A stretch of DNA of 12,222 nt from Limnohabitans sp. (GCA_030729445.1 JANQXJ010000255.1:1-12222), one strand, 5' to 3'; positions 1 to 6,704 are shown, numbered from the stretch's first letter. The notes: generated by a model from the letters alone, not told the origin. A program made the numbers and translations.

Positions 1-284
1 GCGGTGTTGGACATTTCCACGGTACCGTCTTTGGTGGCATCGATGGTGCCGAATGCGGGCACCAATTCACCGGCCGCATGGGTCGTGATTACGAATTTGC
101 CGCCGGTCATTTCATTGACCTTGGCTGCGAACACATCGTTCACACCAAACAAAGTGTCCAGCGCCTTGGGGAAGCTGGATGTCAGACGCCAGCGCAAGGC
201 GGCTTGAGCGTGAACGGCAGGTGCAGCACCCGCAGCCAAAATACCGGCAATGCCAGCGTTTTTAATGACGGAACGACGATCCAT
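1..284 (-). CDS. TRAP transporter solute-binding protein (DctP family), 5' part only
   Basis: This is the N-terminal 94 codons of a periplasmic solute receptor for a tripartite ATP-independent (TRAP) transporter; the rest lies beyond the left edge. The start is ATG at 284-282, with an AGGAG ribosome-binding site (complement of 292-296) 7 bases upstream. Residues 1-27 form an export signal: MDRRSVIKNAG, a short hydrophobic Gly/Ala stretch, then AVHAQA as a likely cleavage site. The paired arginines at 3-4 make a Tat route possible. The mature part begins with LRWRLTSSFPK, followed by a segment ending AAGELVPAFGT and TVEMSNT, the usual opening of DctP/DctP-like receptors (substrate often an organic acid). 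The ligand cannot be told from this fragment, and the membrane subunits are not in the window. It lies 190 bases downstream of dxs on the same strand and probably has its own promoter. Family assignment is fairly sure; the substrate is unknown. Confidence 0.85.
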   Translation of the reverse strand, partial: MDRRSVIKNAGIAGILAAGAAPAVHAQAALRWRLTSSFPKALDTLFGVNDVFAAKVNEMTGGKFVITTHAAGELVPAFGTIDATKDGTVEMSNT

Positions 285-315
285 AAGAGGACTCCTGTTG
301 AAAGATTAAAAACAT

Positions 316-332
316 GCCCAGGTTACCTGGGC
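316..332. promoter_or_regulatory. 17-base palindrome in the TRAP receptor leader (candidate operator)
   Basis: GCCCAGGT-T-ACCTGGGC is a perfect inverted repeat with 8-base arms around one central base. It sits 31 bases upstream of the TRAP receptor start codon. The centre is too tight for a full RNA hairpin, so it fits a dimeric DNA-binding protein site better than a terminator. A TACAAT hexamer on the minus strand (complement of 355-360) could be the -10 of the TRAP promoter. That would put the palindrome just downstream of the transcription start, a roadblock position. No convincing -35 is seen. The palindrome is direct observation; its role is inference. Confidence 0.45.
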
Positions 333-474
333 ACTGACCCACAAGTCGAACCGTATTGTAGGAAGCTGCAGAACCCTTAAAGACAGGGGTTTACCCTTTT
401 ATTGGGGATAGAAATTCAACAAAGTTGAGCCAACAACAAAATATGAAAGTTTTTCACTACCTGTTGAATTGAAT

Positions 475-2322
475 TCAATCGGGCCAGCGCTGACGGATAG
501 ACGCCTCTATACCCGCCGCATCCAAGCCTTGCAAAGCCAAGAGCTTGGCCGGATCGCCGTGTTCGATGAAAGTATCGGGCAAGCCCAGATGCAGCACCGA
601 GCGCTGCAGGTTCAGCTGCTGCAAAGCTTCGCCCACGGCGCTGCCCGCACCGCCCATGATGCAGCCCTCTTCCACCGTGACCAAACGCTCGTGGCTTTGG
701 GCGATCTGCGCCAACAACTCCACATCGAGGGGCTTGACCCAACGCATGTTGACCACCGTGGCGTTGAGCTTTTCTGCCGCCTGCAGGGCCGGGGCTAACA
801 AGGTGCCAAAAGCCAAGATCGCCAATTTTTCGCCTTGGCGACGCACTTCGCCCTTGCCAAAAGGCAAGGCGTCCAGATCGCGCCCGGGATCGGTGCCCAC
901 GCCTGCACCACGCGGGTAACGCACGGCCACCGGGTGATTTTGGGCGTAAGCGGTGCTCAGCAGTTGGCGGCATTCGCGCTCATCGGCTGGGCAAGCCAAG
1001 CTCATGTTGGGGATGCAGCGGATGTAGGCGATGTCGTAAGCCCCTGCGTGGGTAGCCCCGTCGGCCCCCACCAAACCCGCGCGGTCCAAGGCAAAGACGA
1101 CGGGCAGGTTTTGCAAGGCCACATCGTGGATCAGCTGGTCATAGCCGCGCTGCAAGAAGGTGGAATAAATGGCCACCACGGGCTTGAGGCCTTCGCAGGC
1201 CATGCCTGCGGCAAAGGTCACGGCGTGCTGCTCGGCAATGCCCACGTCGTAATAGCGCTTGGGAAAGCGCTGGTGGAAAGCCACCATGCCCGAGCCCTCG
1301 CGCATGGCGGGGGTGATGCCGACCAGGCGCATGTCTTTCTCGGCCATGTCGCACAGCCACTGGCCAAACACCTGGGTAAAAGTGGTTTTGGCGGGTGTGG
1401 CCGAAGGCACCAGGCCCACACTGGGGTCGAACTTGCCGGGGCCGTGGTAGGCCACCGGGTCGGCTTCGGCCTTTTCATAGCCTTGGCCTTTTTTGGTGAC
1501 CACATGCAAGAACTGAGGGCCGTCCAGGTTTTTGATGTTCTCCAGCGTCGGGATCAGCGACTCGAGGTCGTGACCGTCGATCGGGCCAATGTAGTTGAAG
1601 CCGAATTTCTCGAACAGCGTGGCGGGCACCACCATGCCTTTGGCGGTTTCTTCCAAGCGCTTGGCCAGCTCGAAAAGGGGCGGTGCGTTTTTGAGCACAT
1701 TCTTGGCCCCGGCCTTGGCGGCCGAGTAAAAACGCCCGCTCATGAGCTGGGCGAGGTAACGGTTGAGTGCCCCCACAGGTGGGCTGATCGACATGTCGTT
1801 GTCGTTCAGGATCACCAGCAGCTTGCACTCTTCCACGCCCGCGTTGTTCAGCGCTTCAAAAGCCATGCCCGCCGTCATGGCGCCATCGCCGATCACCGCG
1901 ATCGAATGGCGCGACTCGCCTTTTTGGCGGGCCGCCACGGCCATGCCCAAGGCCGCTGAAATGCTGGTGGACGAGTGCGCGGTGCCAAAGGTGTCGTACT
2001 CACTTTCGTCACGGCGCGGAAAACCAGACAAACCACCAAATTGGCGAAGTGTGGGCATGCGGTCGCGCCGGCCCGTGAGAATTTTGTGGGGGTAAGTCTG
2101 GTGGCCCACGTCCCAAACGATGCGGTCTTCCGGTGTGTTGAAGACGTAGTGCAAGGCCACCGTGAGTTCCACCGTGCCCAAATTGGAGCTCAGGTGCCCG
2201 CCGGTTTTAGAGACGTTGTCGAGCACACAGTGGCGCAATTCGTCGGCCAACTGGGGCAAGTCGGTGCGCTGCAAGCGTCGCAGATCGGCCGGGGAATCGA
2301 TGTTCTTGAGCAAATCGGTCAT
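475..2322 (-). CDS. dxs: 1-deoxy-D-xylulose-5-phosphate synthase
   Basis: It encodes the cytoplasmic enzyme that condenses pyruvate and glyceraldehyde 3-phosphate to 1-deoxy-D-xylulose 5-phosphate with thiamine diphosphate, the first step of the MEP isoprenoid pathway and also a feed into thiamine and pyridoxal synthesis. The protein is 615 residues, slightly shorter than the usual 620-640 and complete. Visible motifs are GGHLSSNLGT (His43), DVGHQTYPHK (His74), the thiamine-diphosphate GDG at 145-147 with NN at 159-160, IGPIDGHD (246-252), and the pyrimidine-domain DVGIAEQHAVTF with catalytic Glu364, then DRAGLVGADGATHAG (413-427). The C-terminal transketolase-like domain follows from about residue 490. 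It starts 1 base after the ispA stop (TGA-C-ATG) with only a purine-rich AGAAAG upstream, so translation is probably coupled to ispA. No strong terminator is visible after its stop at 475. Confidence 0.98.
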   Translation of the reverse strand: MTDLLKNIDSPADLRRLQRTDLPQLADELRHCVLDNVSKTGGHLSSNLGTVELTVALHYVFNTPEDRIVWDVGHQTYPHKILTGRRDRMPTLRQFGGLSGFPRRDESEYDTFGTAHSSTSISAALGMAVAARQKGESRHSIAVIGDGAMTAGMAFEALNNAGVEECKLLVILNDNDMSISPPVGALNRYLAQLMSGRFYSAAKAGAKNVLKNAPPLFELAKRLEETAKGMVVPATLFEKFGFNYIGPIDGHDLESLIPTLENIKNLDGPQFLHVVTKKGQGYEKAEADPVAYHGPGKFDPSVGLVPSATPAKTTFTQVFGQWLCDMAEKDMRLVGITPAMREGSGMVAFHQRFPKRYYDVGIAEQHAVTFAAGMACEGLKPVVAIYSTFLQRGYDQLIHDVALQNLPVVFALDRAGLVGADGATHAGAYDIAYIRCIPNMSLACPADERECRQLLSTAYAQNHPVAVRYPRGAGVGTDPGRDLDALPFGKGEVRRQGEKLAILAFGTLLAPALQAAEKLNATVVNMRWVKPLDVELLAQIAQSHERLVTVEEGCIMGGAGSAVGEALQQLNLQRSVLHLGLPDTFIEHGDPAKLLALQGLDAAGIEASIRQRWPD

Positions 2323-2323
2323 G

Positions 2324-3226
2324 TCAGTTGTTTCTTTCTACCACCATGGCGGTCAGACCACGCAGCGCGGCCAAACGGTCCTCGGGCAATCCGGTGTCGG
2401 CCAAGGCCTGCATCGCTTGCGCGGCCAGCGCATCGGCATAAGCTTTGGCTGCGTCCAGCCCCATCAAGGCCACATAAGTGGGCTTGTCGGCGGCTTCATC
2501 TTTGCCTGCAGTCTTGCCCAGCGTGGCCGAATCGGCCGTCACATCCAGGACATCGTCCACCACCTGGAAGGCCAGGCCCAAAGCCTCTCCAAAGCGCTGA
2601 AGCGCCGCTTGAACGGGGGCAGACACACCTGGCACGCAGGCCGAGCCCATCTGCACGCTGCACAGCAGCAGCGCCCCGGTTTTGAGCCGGTGCATTTGGC
2701 GCAGCTGGTCTTCACTCAGGCGTTGGCCCACACTGGCCAAATCAATCGCCTGGCCTCCGGCCATACCTTGGTAACCCGAAGCCCGCGCCAGCAAACCCAC
2801 ACAAGCAGCTTGCACCGCCGCAGGCACGCTGCCATCCGGCGGCGTCAAATATTCAAAAGCCAAGGTTTGCAAGGCGTCACCCGCCAGCAGGGCTTGGGCT
2901 TCGCCAAACTGCACATGCACCGTGGGTTTGCCGCGCCTGAGCACGTCGTTGTCCATGCAAGGCATGTCGTCGTGCACCAAGGAGTAAGCATGGATCAACT
3001 CAATGGCGCACGCAGCGTTGAGTGCGGCTGAACTGCTGGCCTCAGAGCCTACGGCCTCAGCGGTGGCCAGCACCAGCAAGGGGCGCAGACGCTTGCCGCC
3101 GTCCAGCACGGCGTAGCGCATGGCCTGGCCCAAGGCGGCGGGTGATTCGCCCGCAATGCCAGCCGATAAAGCCTGCTCCACCCGGTCCAGATGCGGCTGC
3201 ATCCAAGTTTTTAAATCCACACTCAT
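2324..3226 (-). CDS. ispA: farnesyl diphosphate synthase (short-chain polyprenyl synthetase)
   Basis: It encodes the cytoplasmic prenyltransferase that extends dimethylallyl diphosphate with two isopentenyl diphosphates to geranyl and then farnesyl diphosphate, the precursor of quinone side chains and undecaprenyl phosphate. The protein is 300 residues, normal for IspA. The first aspartate-rich motif is DDMPCMD (86-92) in the context YSLVHDDMPCMDND, with the two-residue insertion typical of bacterial type II enzymes. The second is DDVLD (224-228). GGKRLRP (43-49) and KTGALL (182-187) are also present. The start chosen is ATG at 3226-3224, overlapping the xseB stop as ATGA and preceded 6 bases upstream by GGAG. 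An in-frame opening continues upstream to 3304 but reads through xseB in the wrong frame and lacks family similarity. Farnesyl, rather than longer, product is inferred from the motif context. Confidence 0.96.
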   Translation of the reverse strand: MSVDLKTWMQPHLDRVEQALSAGIAGESPAALGQAMRYAVLDGGKRLRPLLVLATAEAVGSEASSSAALNAACAIELIHAYSLVHDDMPCMDNDVLRRGKPTVHVQFGEAQALLAGDALQTLAFEYLTPPDGSVPAAVQAACVGLLARASGYQGMAGGQAIDLASVGQRLSEDQLRQMHRLKTGALLLCSVQMGSACVPGVSAPVQAALQRFGEALGLAFQVVDDVLDVTADSATLGKTAGKDEAADKPTYVALMGLDAAKAYADALAAQAMQALADTGLPEDRLAALRGLTAMVVERNN

Positions 3227-3477
3227 GCACCGCTCCAGGGTTTGAGTTGCCCGCCGTCCAGCACCTGGATCTGGTCTTCCACCGCCTTGAGCTTGTCGCG
3301 GCAAAACGCCAGCAAAACGGCGCCACGCTGGTAGCCCGTCAGGAGCTGATCCAAAGGCATCTGGCCCGATTCGAGCTGACCCACCAAGGACTCCAGCTCC
3401 GCCAAAGCCGCTTCGTACGTGGCGGGCAGCGGGGCTGCTGGTGCGTCAGCGGGGTCGGTAGGGGCGGCCTTGGACAT
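3223..3477 (-). CDS. xseB: exodeoxyribonuclease VII small subunit
   Basis: It encodes the small subunit of exonuclease VII, which binds the large XseA subunit in a single-strand-specific nuclease that cuts DNA to oligonucleotides. XseA is not in this window. The protein is 84 residues, the normal size (about 80). The core from about residue 20 reads TYEAALAELESLVGQLE, then SGQMPLDQLLTGYQRG and a second helix ending QIQVLD, the typical two-helix coiled arrangement. The first 19 residues are an Ala/Pro-rich tail of the kind often seen in betaproteobacteria. It is the first gene of the xseB-ispA-dxs operon, and its TGA overlaps the ispA ATG by 4 bases. A modest GGAA lies 6 bases before the ATG, and a TAAAAT hexamer (complement of 3503-3508) could serve as the promoter -10, without a good -35. 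Confidence 0.95.
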   Translation of the reverse strand: MSKAAPTDPADAPAAPLPATYEAALAELESLVGQLESGQMPLDQLLTGYQRGAVLLAFCRDKLKAVEDQIQVLDGGQLKPWSGA

Positions 3478-3529
3478 GCGGTATTCCGGAAGAAAAAACC
3501 CGATTTTAGGCCTTAAGCCTCGATGCAGC

Positions 3530-3547
3530 TGACAGTTGCACCTGTCA
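3530..3547. promoter_or_regulatory. TGACAG-N6-CTGTCA inverted repeat, candidate operator
   Basis: TGACAG TTGCAC CTGTCA has 6-base perfect arms and a 6-base centre. It lies in the divergent region between xseB and the Rieske gene, 53 bases upstream of xseB and about 220 upstream of the Rieske start. The right arm read on the minus strand contains TTGACA, but no good -10 is found 16-18 bases further on. The symmetric spacing of about 12 bases between half-site centres suits a dimeric regulator. The repeat is observed; the regulatory role is inference. Confidence 0.35.
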
Positions 3548-3626
3548 AGTCCATCAGACGAACACCGAAGAAGCTGCGGACAAAGCTGCCAGCGACAGCC
3601 CCGAATTTTTCACAACACATGGTGTC

Positions 3627-3657
3627 TTGCCATTCAGTGCCCCTGCGGGGTTAGAAT
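3627..3657 (+). promoter_or_regulatory. Possible sigma-70-type promoter of the Rieske operon
   Basis: TTGCCA (3627-3632) and TAGAAT (3652-3657) resemble -35 and -10 hexamers with a 19-base spacer, slightly longer than ideal. The spacer contains the small palindrome CCCCTGCGGGG (3640-3650). Transcription would begin near 3664, giving a leader of about 100 bases that holds several hairpins. The hexamers are visible; use as a promoter is inference. Confidence 0.35.
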
Positions 3658-3663
3658 TACGTT

Positions 3664-3764
3664 TCATCGGCAGGTTTACCCTGTCATTTTTTTGCGCAGT
3701 ATTCTTTGAATGCAGCGCTTTGTCCCTGCCCCTTCATAGGGGGAGTCTCTAGGTCAGGTCATCC
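3664..3764 (+). promoter_or_regulatory. Structured 5' leader of the Rieske gene, candidate cis-acting RNA
   Basis: Three hairpins follow one another. Hairpin 1 is GGCAGG/CCTGTC (3669-3674 with 3680-3685, one G-U pair, loop TTTAC), followed by A and seven T (3687-3693). Hairpin 2 is GCGC-A-GTATTC / GAATGC-A-GCGC (3694-3718), 10 pairs including one wobble, with an A-A mismatch and a TTT loop. Hairpin 3 is CCCCT-TCAT-AGGGG (3729-3742). GGCAGG (3669-3674) is also perfectly complementary to CCTGCC (3725-3730), which would form a closing stem around hairpin 2 and compete with hairpins 1 and 3. I do not recognise a known riboswitch class. A weak ribosome-binding AGGTC (3756-3760) precedes the start codon. 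Pairing is observed by eye; regulatory function is inference. Confidence 0.4.
3669..3693 (+). terminator. Terminator-like hairpin with T7 tract inside the Rieske leader
   Basis: A 6-base-pair stem (one G-U) with a 5-base loop is followed by ATTTTTTT. No gene ends upstream on the plus strand, since xseB points the other way. It is therefore either an early attenuator of the Rieske operon or the end of a very short transcript. The stem is short, so termination efficiency may be modest. Confidence 0.35.
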
Positions 3765-4892
3765 ATGTCTGATTTAAGTCTTCAACTGCAGCAGGCCGCA
3801 AGCCAACTACCAGTTTCCACTTATTTCGATGATGCGCTGTTTCAGCGCGAATTGAACACGCTCTTCCGCCAAGGCCCCCGTTATGTGGGCCACCAGCTGG
3901 CCGTGCCCCATCCGGGCGACTATTACGCCCTGCCCCACGAGGCCCAAGGCCGCGCCTTGGTGCGCAATGCCCAAGGCGGTGTCGAGCTCGTCTCCAATGT
4001 CTGCCGCCACCGGCAGGCCGTGATGCTGAACGGCCGGGGCAACCTGCAAACCCAACAAAAGGGCAGCGCAGGTGGCAACATCGTTTGCCCGCTGCACCGC
4101 TGGACCTATTCGCCCAGCGGCCAGCTGCTGGGCGCACCTCACTTTACGCACGACCCTTGCCTGAACCTGAACAACTACAAGTTGCAGGAATGGAATGGCC
4201 TTTTGTTCGAGGACAACGGCCGTGACATCGCCGCCGATCTGGCGGGCATGGGGCCACGCTCACAACTGAGTTTTGATGGCTACGCGCTCGACCGCGTCGA
4301 GCTGCACGAGTGCAACTACAACTGGAAGACCTTCATCGAGGTCTATCTGGAGGACTACCACGTCGGCCCCTTCCACCCGGGCTTGGGCCAGTTCGTCACC
4401 TGCGACGACCTGAATTGGGAGTTCAAAGAACATTACTCGGTGCAGACCGTGGGTGTGTCGGGCGGCTTTGGCAAGCCTGGCTCCGACACCTACAAAAAGT
4501 GGCACGAGGTGCTGCTCAAGTACCGTAATGGCCAACTGCCCGAGCGCGGTGCGATCTGGCTGACGTACTACCCCCACATCATGGTCGAGTGGTACCCCCA
4601 TGTGCTCACGGTGTCGACACTCCACCCCATCAGCCCGAACAAGACGCTGAACATGGTGGAGTTTTACTACCCCGAAGAGATCGTCGCCTTTGAGCGCGAA
4701 TTCGTCGAAGCCCAGCAAGCGGCCTACATGGAGACTTGCATCGAGGACGACGAGATTGCCGAGCGCATGGATGCAGGCCGCAAGGCCCTGCTCGCTCGCG
4801 GCGACAACGAAGTCGGACCTTACCAAAGCCCCATGGAAGACGGCATGCAGCACTTCCACGAGTGGTACCGCCAGCAAATGAAAAGCCTCTGA
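3765..4892 (+). CDS. Rieske [2Fe-2S] non-haem iron oxygenase, alpha-subunit type
   Basis: It encodes a predicted cytoplasmic oxygenase of 375 residues, with an N-terminal Rieske domain (about 35-155) and a C-terminal catalytic domain. The cluster ligands are C80-R-H82 and C108-P-L-H111. They are separated by 25 residues, longer than the usual 15-17, owing to a Gln/Gly-rich insert around 93-105. The mononuclear iron motif is NWKTFIEVYLEDYHVGPFH, with His199 and His204. The position of the bridging Asp in naphthalene dioxygenase is Glu196, a substitution reported for quaternary-amine oxygenases such as carnitine oxygenase. A C-terminal acidic run EDDE (327-330) probably gives the third iron ligand. 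No reductase or ferredoxin gene lies nearby, so the electron donor is encoded elsewhere. The substrate is unknown; the automatic label ring-hydroxylating dioxygenase would be a guess. The EamA gene begins 11 bases downstream. Confidence 0.9.
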   Translation: MSDLSLQLQQAASQLPVSTYFDDALFQRELNTLFRQGPRYVGHQLAVPHPGDYYALPHEAQGRALVRNAQGGVELVSNVCRHRQAVMLNGRGNLQTQQKGSAGGNIVCPLHRWTYSPSGQLLGAPHFTHDPCLNLNNYKLQEWNGLLFEDNGRDIAADLAGMGPRSQLSFDGYALDRVELHECNYNWKTFIEVYLEDYHVGPFHPGLGQFVTCDDLNWEFKEHYSVQTVGVSGGFGKPGSDTYKKWHEVLLKYRNGQLPERGAIWLTYYPHIMVEWYPHVLTVSTLHPISPNKTLNMVEFYYPEEIVAFEREFVEAQQAAYMETCIEDDEIAERMDAGRKALLARGDNEVGPYQSPMEDGMQHFHEWYRQQMKSL

Positions 4893-4903
4893 AGCCTGCC
4901 CGG

Positions 4904-5791
4904 ATGCAAGCCTCCTGGATGATTCTGGCGTCGCTGTTTTTCGCGACGATGAGCGTTTGCATCAAATATGCCTCCGAGTACTTTCACACTTTTGAGTTGG
5001 TGTTCTACCGAGGCGTGGTCGGCATTGTGTTGATGGCGGCCATTTGCCGCAGCCAACAGGTGGCTTGGCGCACACCCATCCCACTCATGCATGTCTGGCG
5101 CTCGGTCATCGGTGTGTCCTCGCTCACCGCTTGGTTTTACGCCATTGCCCATTTGCCCTTGGCCACGGCCATGACACTCAATTACATGAGCGGTGTCTGG
5201 GTCGCCGCCTTTTTGGTGGGCGGCACCTTGGTCATGGGACGGGTGCAAGACATGGCCCGACAAGGCCCAGTGGTGCTGACGGTGATCGCGGGATTTGCAG
5301 GGGTGGTCATGATCTTGCGGCCCACCATCGAACAAAACCAGCTGTTCGCGGGTGTCATCGGATTGCTCTCAGGTATGGGCGCTGCGCTGGCCTATATCCA
5401 AGTGGCGGCGCTGGGCCGCATGGGAGAGCCCGAGGCACGCACGGTGCTGTATTTTTCCATCGGGACCACCCTCACTGGGGCCGTGGCAATGCTGTTTGTT
5501 GGGCCCAGCGCGTGGGTCTGGCCACAGGCCTGGTGGTTGCTTCCCATTGGTTTGCTCGCCGCTCTGGGCCAGCTCAGCATGACCAAAGCCTACAGCAGCG
5601 GCGCCACCCTGGTGGTGGCCAATTTGCAATACTCGGGTATCGTCTTTGCTGCCTTGTACGGTTTGTTTTTATTTGGCGACCAAATTCCCCTGATCGGTTG
5701 GGCGGGCATGGCCTTGATCATCGCCAGCGGCATCGCCTCCACCATCTTGCGCAACCGAGCCCTGCCCCGCGCCCCCGCCGAAGACCATTGA
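4904..5791 (+). CDS. EamA/DMT-family membrane transporter
   Basis: It encodes a predicted inner-membrane exporter of the drug/metabolite transporter superfamily, 295 residues. It has about ten hydrophobic segments arranged as two EamA repeats (about 5-138 and 149-283). The first helix is MILASLFFATMSVCIKYAS, followed by the family-typical ELVFYRG (31-37). ATAMTLNYMSGVW and the second-repeat LVVANLQYSGIVFAALYG mark the conserved fourth-helix-like regions. The C-terminus is short, polar and cytoplasmic in look. The start ATG at 4904 gives a normal N-terminus; an in-frame opening continues to 4736, but that part only overlaps the Rieske gene in another frame. The gene sits 11 bases after the Rieske stop and 15 bases before the sulfurtransferase, so it probably shares their transcript. 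The transported compound is unknown; it may be a substrate or product of the Rieske enzyme (inference). Confidence 0.9.
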   Translation: MQASWMILASLFFATMSVCIKYASEYFHTFELVFYRGVVGIVLMAAICRSQQVAWRTPIPLMHVWRSVIGVSSLTAWFYAIAHLPLATAMTLNYMSGVWVAAFLVGGTLVMGRVQDMARQGPVVLTVIAGFAGVVMILRPTIEQNQLFAGVIGLLSGMGAALAYIQVAALGRMGEPEARTVLYFSIGTTLTGAVAMLFVGPSAWVWPQAWWLLPIGLLAALGQLSMTKAYSSGATLVVANLQYSGIVFAALYGLFLFGDQIPLIGWAGMALIIASGIASTILRNRALPRAPAEDH

Positions 5792-5806
5792 ACGGAGACC
5801 TTTGCC

Positions 5807-6664
5807 ATGTACCCCTTGCTCATCACCGCCGCCCAATTGCAAGCATTGCAGACCCAGGGCACGCCCTGCGCCGTGCTGGACTGCAGCTTTGACCTGATGA
5901 AACCCGAAATGGCCGATGGCTTTTTTGCCAGCGAACGCATCGCAGGCGCCCTGCCCGCCCATTTGGACAAGGACCTGAGCACGCACCAGCCGGGACAGGC
6001 TGTGAACGGCGGACGTCACCCCTTGCCACAACGCGAGCGCGTGGCGCAGTGGCTGGGCAGCCTGGGCATTCACAACGGCATGCAGATCGTGGTGTACGAC
6101 CGCAACAAAAGCCAATACTGCGGGCGCTTGTGGTGGATGCTCAAGTGGCTGGGGCACGAGGCCGTGGCCGTGCTGGACGGTGGTTTGCAAGCCTGGAAAG
6201 ACGCAGGCGGCGGCTTGGACGCGGGGCCTGCCTTGCCAACCGCGCCTGCCCGTTTTGAGCTGAAAACGCCGCTGCGCCAACTGGTGCTGACCGATGCCGT
6301 TTCGGCCGCCTTGGGCCAACCCACTCAAACCGTGGTCGATGCACGCGCCGGAGCCCGTTACCGGGGCGAGGTGGAGCCCCTTGACCCAGTGGCTGGCCAC
6401 ATTCCGGGCGCATTGAACCGCCCTTTCACCGAGAACTTCACCGAAGACGGCCGATTCAAAAGCCCCGAGCAGCTGAAGTCGGAATGGGCCCAGGTGCTGG
6501 CCGGCCGCCCTGCCAGCAGCGTGGTGCACCACTGCGGCAGCGGCGTGACCGCTGTGCCCAATGTGATCGCGATGGAATTGGCCGGTTTCGGGCCCACGGC
6601 ACTTTATGCCGGCAGCTGGAGCGAGTGGTGCCGCACGCCCGGGCTGCCCTGCGCCCAAGGCTAA
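5807..6664 (+). CDS. sseA: Rhodanese-family sulfurtransferase, 3-mercaptopyruvate sulfurtransferase type
   Basis: It is a two-domain rhodanese of 285 residues that moves a sulfane sulfur from 3-mercaptopyruvate or thiosulfate to an acceptor through a cysteine persulfide, probably in the cytoplasm. The inactive N-terminal rhodanese domain spans about 5-135 (IVVYDRNKSQYCGRLWWML, VLDGGLQAW). The catalytic domain spans about 160-278, with VVDARAGARYRGE (Arg184, Arg186), HIPGALN, and the active loop C243-G-S-G-V-T-A. The CGSGVT loop favours mercaptopyruvate over thiosulfate (CRKGVT in classical rhodanese). The C-terminal LYAGSWSEW is standard. GGAG (5794-5797) lies 9 bases before the ATG, just after the EamA stop. 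It is the third and last gene of the Rieske unit and ends 10 bases from the convergent ZIP gene. The symbol follows the family; the true substrate is not proven. Confidence 0.9.
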   Translation: MYPLLITAAQLQALQTQGTPCAVLDCSFDLMKPEMADGFFASERIAGALPAHLDKDLSTHQPGQAVNGGRHPLPQRERVAQWLGSLGIHNGMQIVVYDRNKSQYCGRLWWMLKWLGHEAVAVLDGGLQAWKDAGGGLDAGPALPTAPARFELKTPLRQLVLTDAVSAALGQPTQTVVDARAGARYRGEVEPLDPVAGHIPGALNRPFTENFTEDGRFKSPEQLKSEWAQVLAGRPASSVVHHCGSGVTAVPNVIAMELAGFGPTALYAGSWSEWCRTPGLPCAQG

Positions 6665-6673
6665 AACATTCAA

Positions 6674-6704
6674 GTCAGTGCTGGTGCCCACCCAGCGCAC
6701 TGAC
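6674..6704. terminator. Inverted repeat between convergent genes, candidate terminator
   Basis: GTCAGTGC (6674-6681) pairs perfectly with GCACTGAC (6697-6704), and an inner CTGG/CCAG pairing can extend the stem with a bulge. It overlaps the stop codon and last codons of the ZIP gene and begins 10 bases after the sulfurtransferase stop. On the minus strand it is followed by TTGAATGTTTT, a broken T tract; on the plus strand no T tract follows. It could slow transcription from both sides. The stem is observed; its strength as a terminator is uncertain. Confidence 0.4.

Noticed and set aside
371..390. AACCC / GGGTT stem after dxs as a terminator
   Set aside because: There are only five base pairs, the loop is ten bases, and no proper T tract follows on the minus strand.
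835..1959. 374-codon opening on the plus strand across dxs
   Set aside because: It is antisense to a complete, motif-rich dxs gene; long antisense openings are expected in GC-rich DNA, and the translation is His/Gly/Ala-rich with no family signal.
2204..2212. GTTTTAGAG, resembling the start of some CRISPR repeats
   Set aside because: It is a single occurrence inside dxs coding sequence, with no repetition or spacers.
3227..3304. Upstream extension of ispA by 26 residues
   Set aside because: It overlaps xseB in another frame; the ATGA overlap with a GGAG site is the typical start.
4736..4903. Upstream extension of the EamA gene
   Set aside because: It overlaps the Rieske gene and is Arg/Pro-rich, with no membrane character; the first helix begins right after the ATG at 4904.
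5669..6700. 343-codon minus-strand opening across the sulfurtransferase
   Set aside because: It lies antisense to a gene with intact rhodanese motifs and shows no domain of its own.
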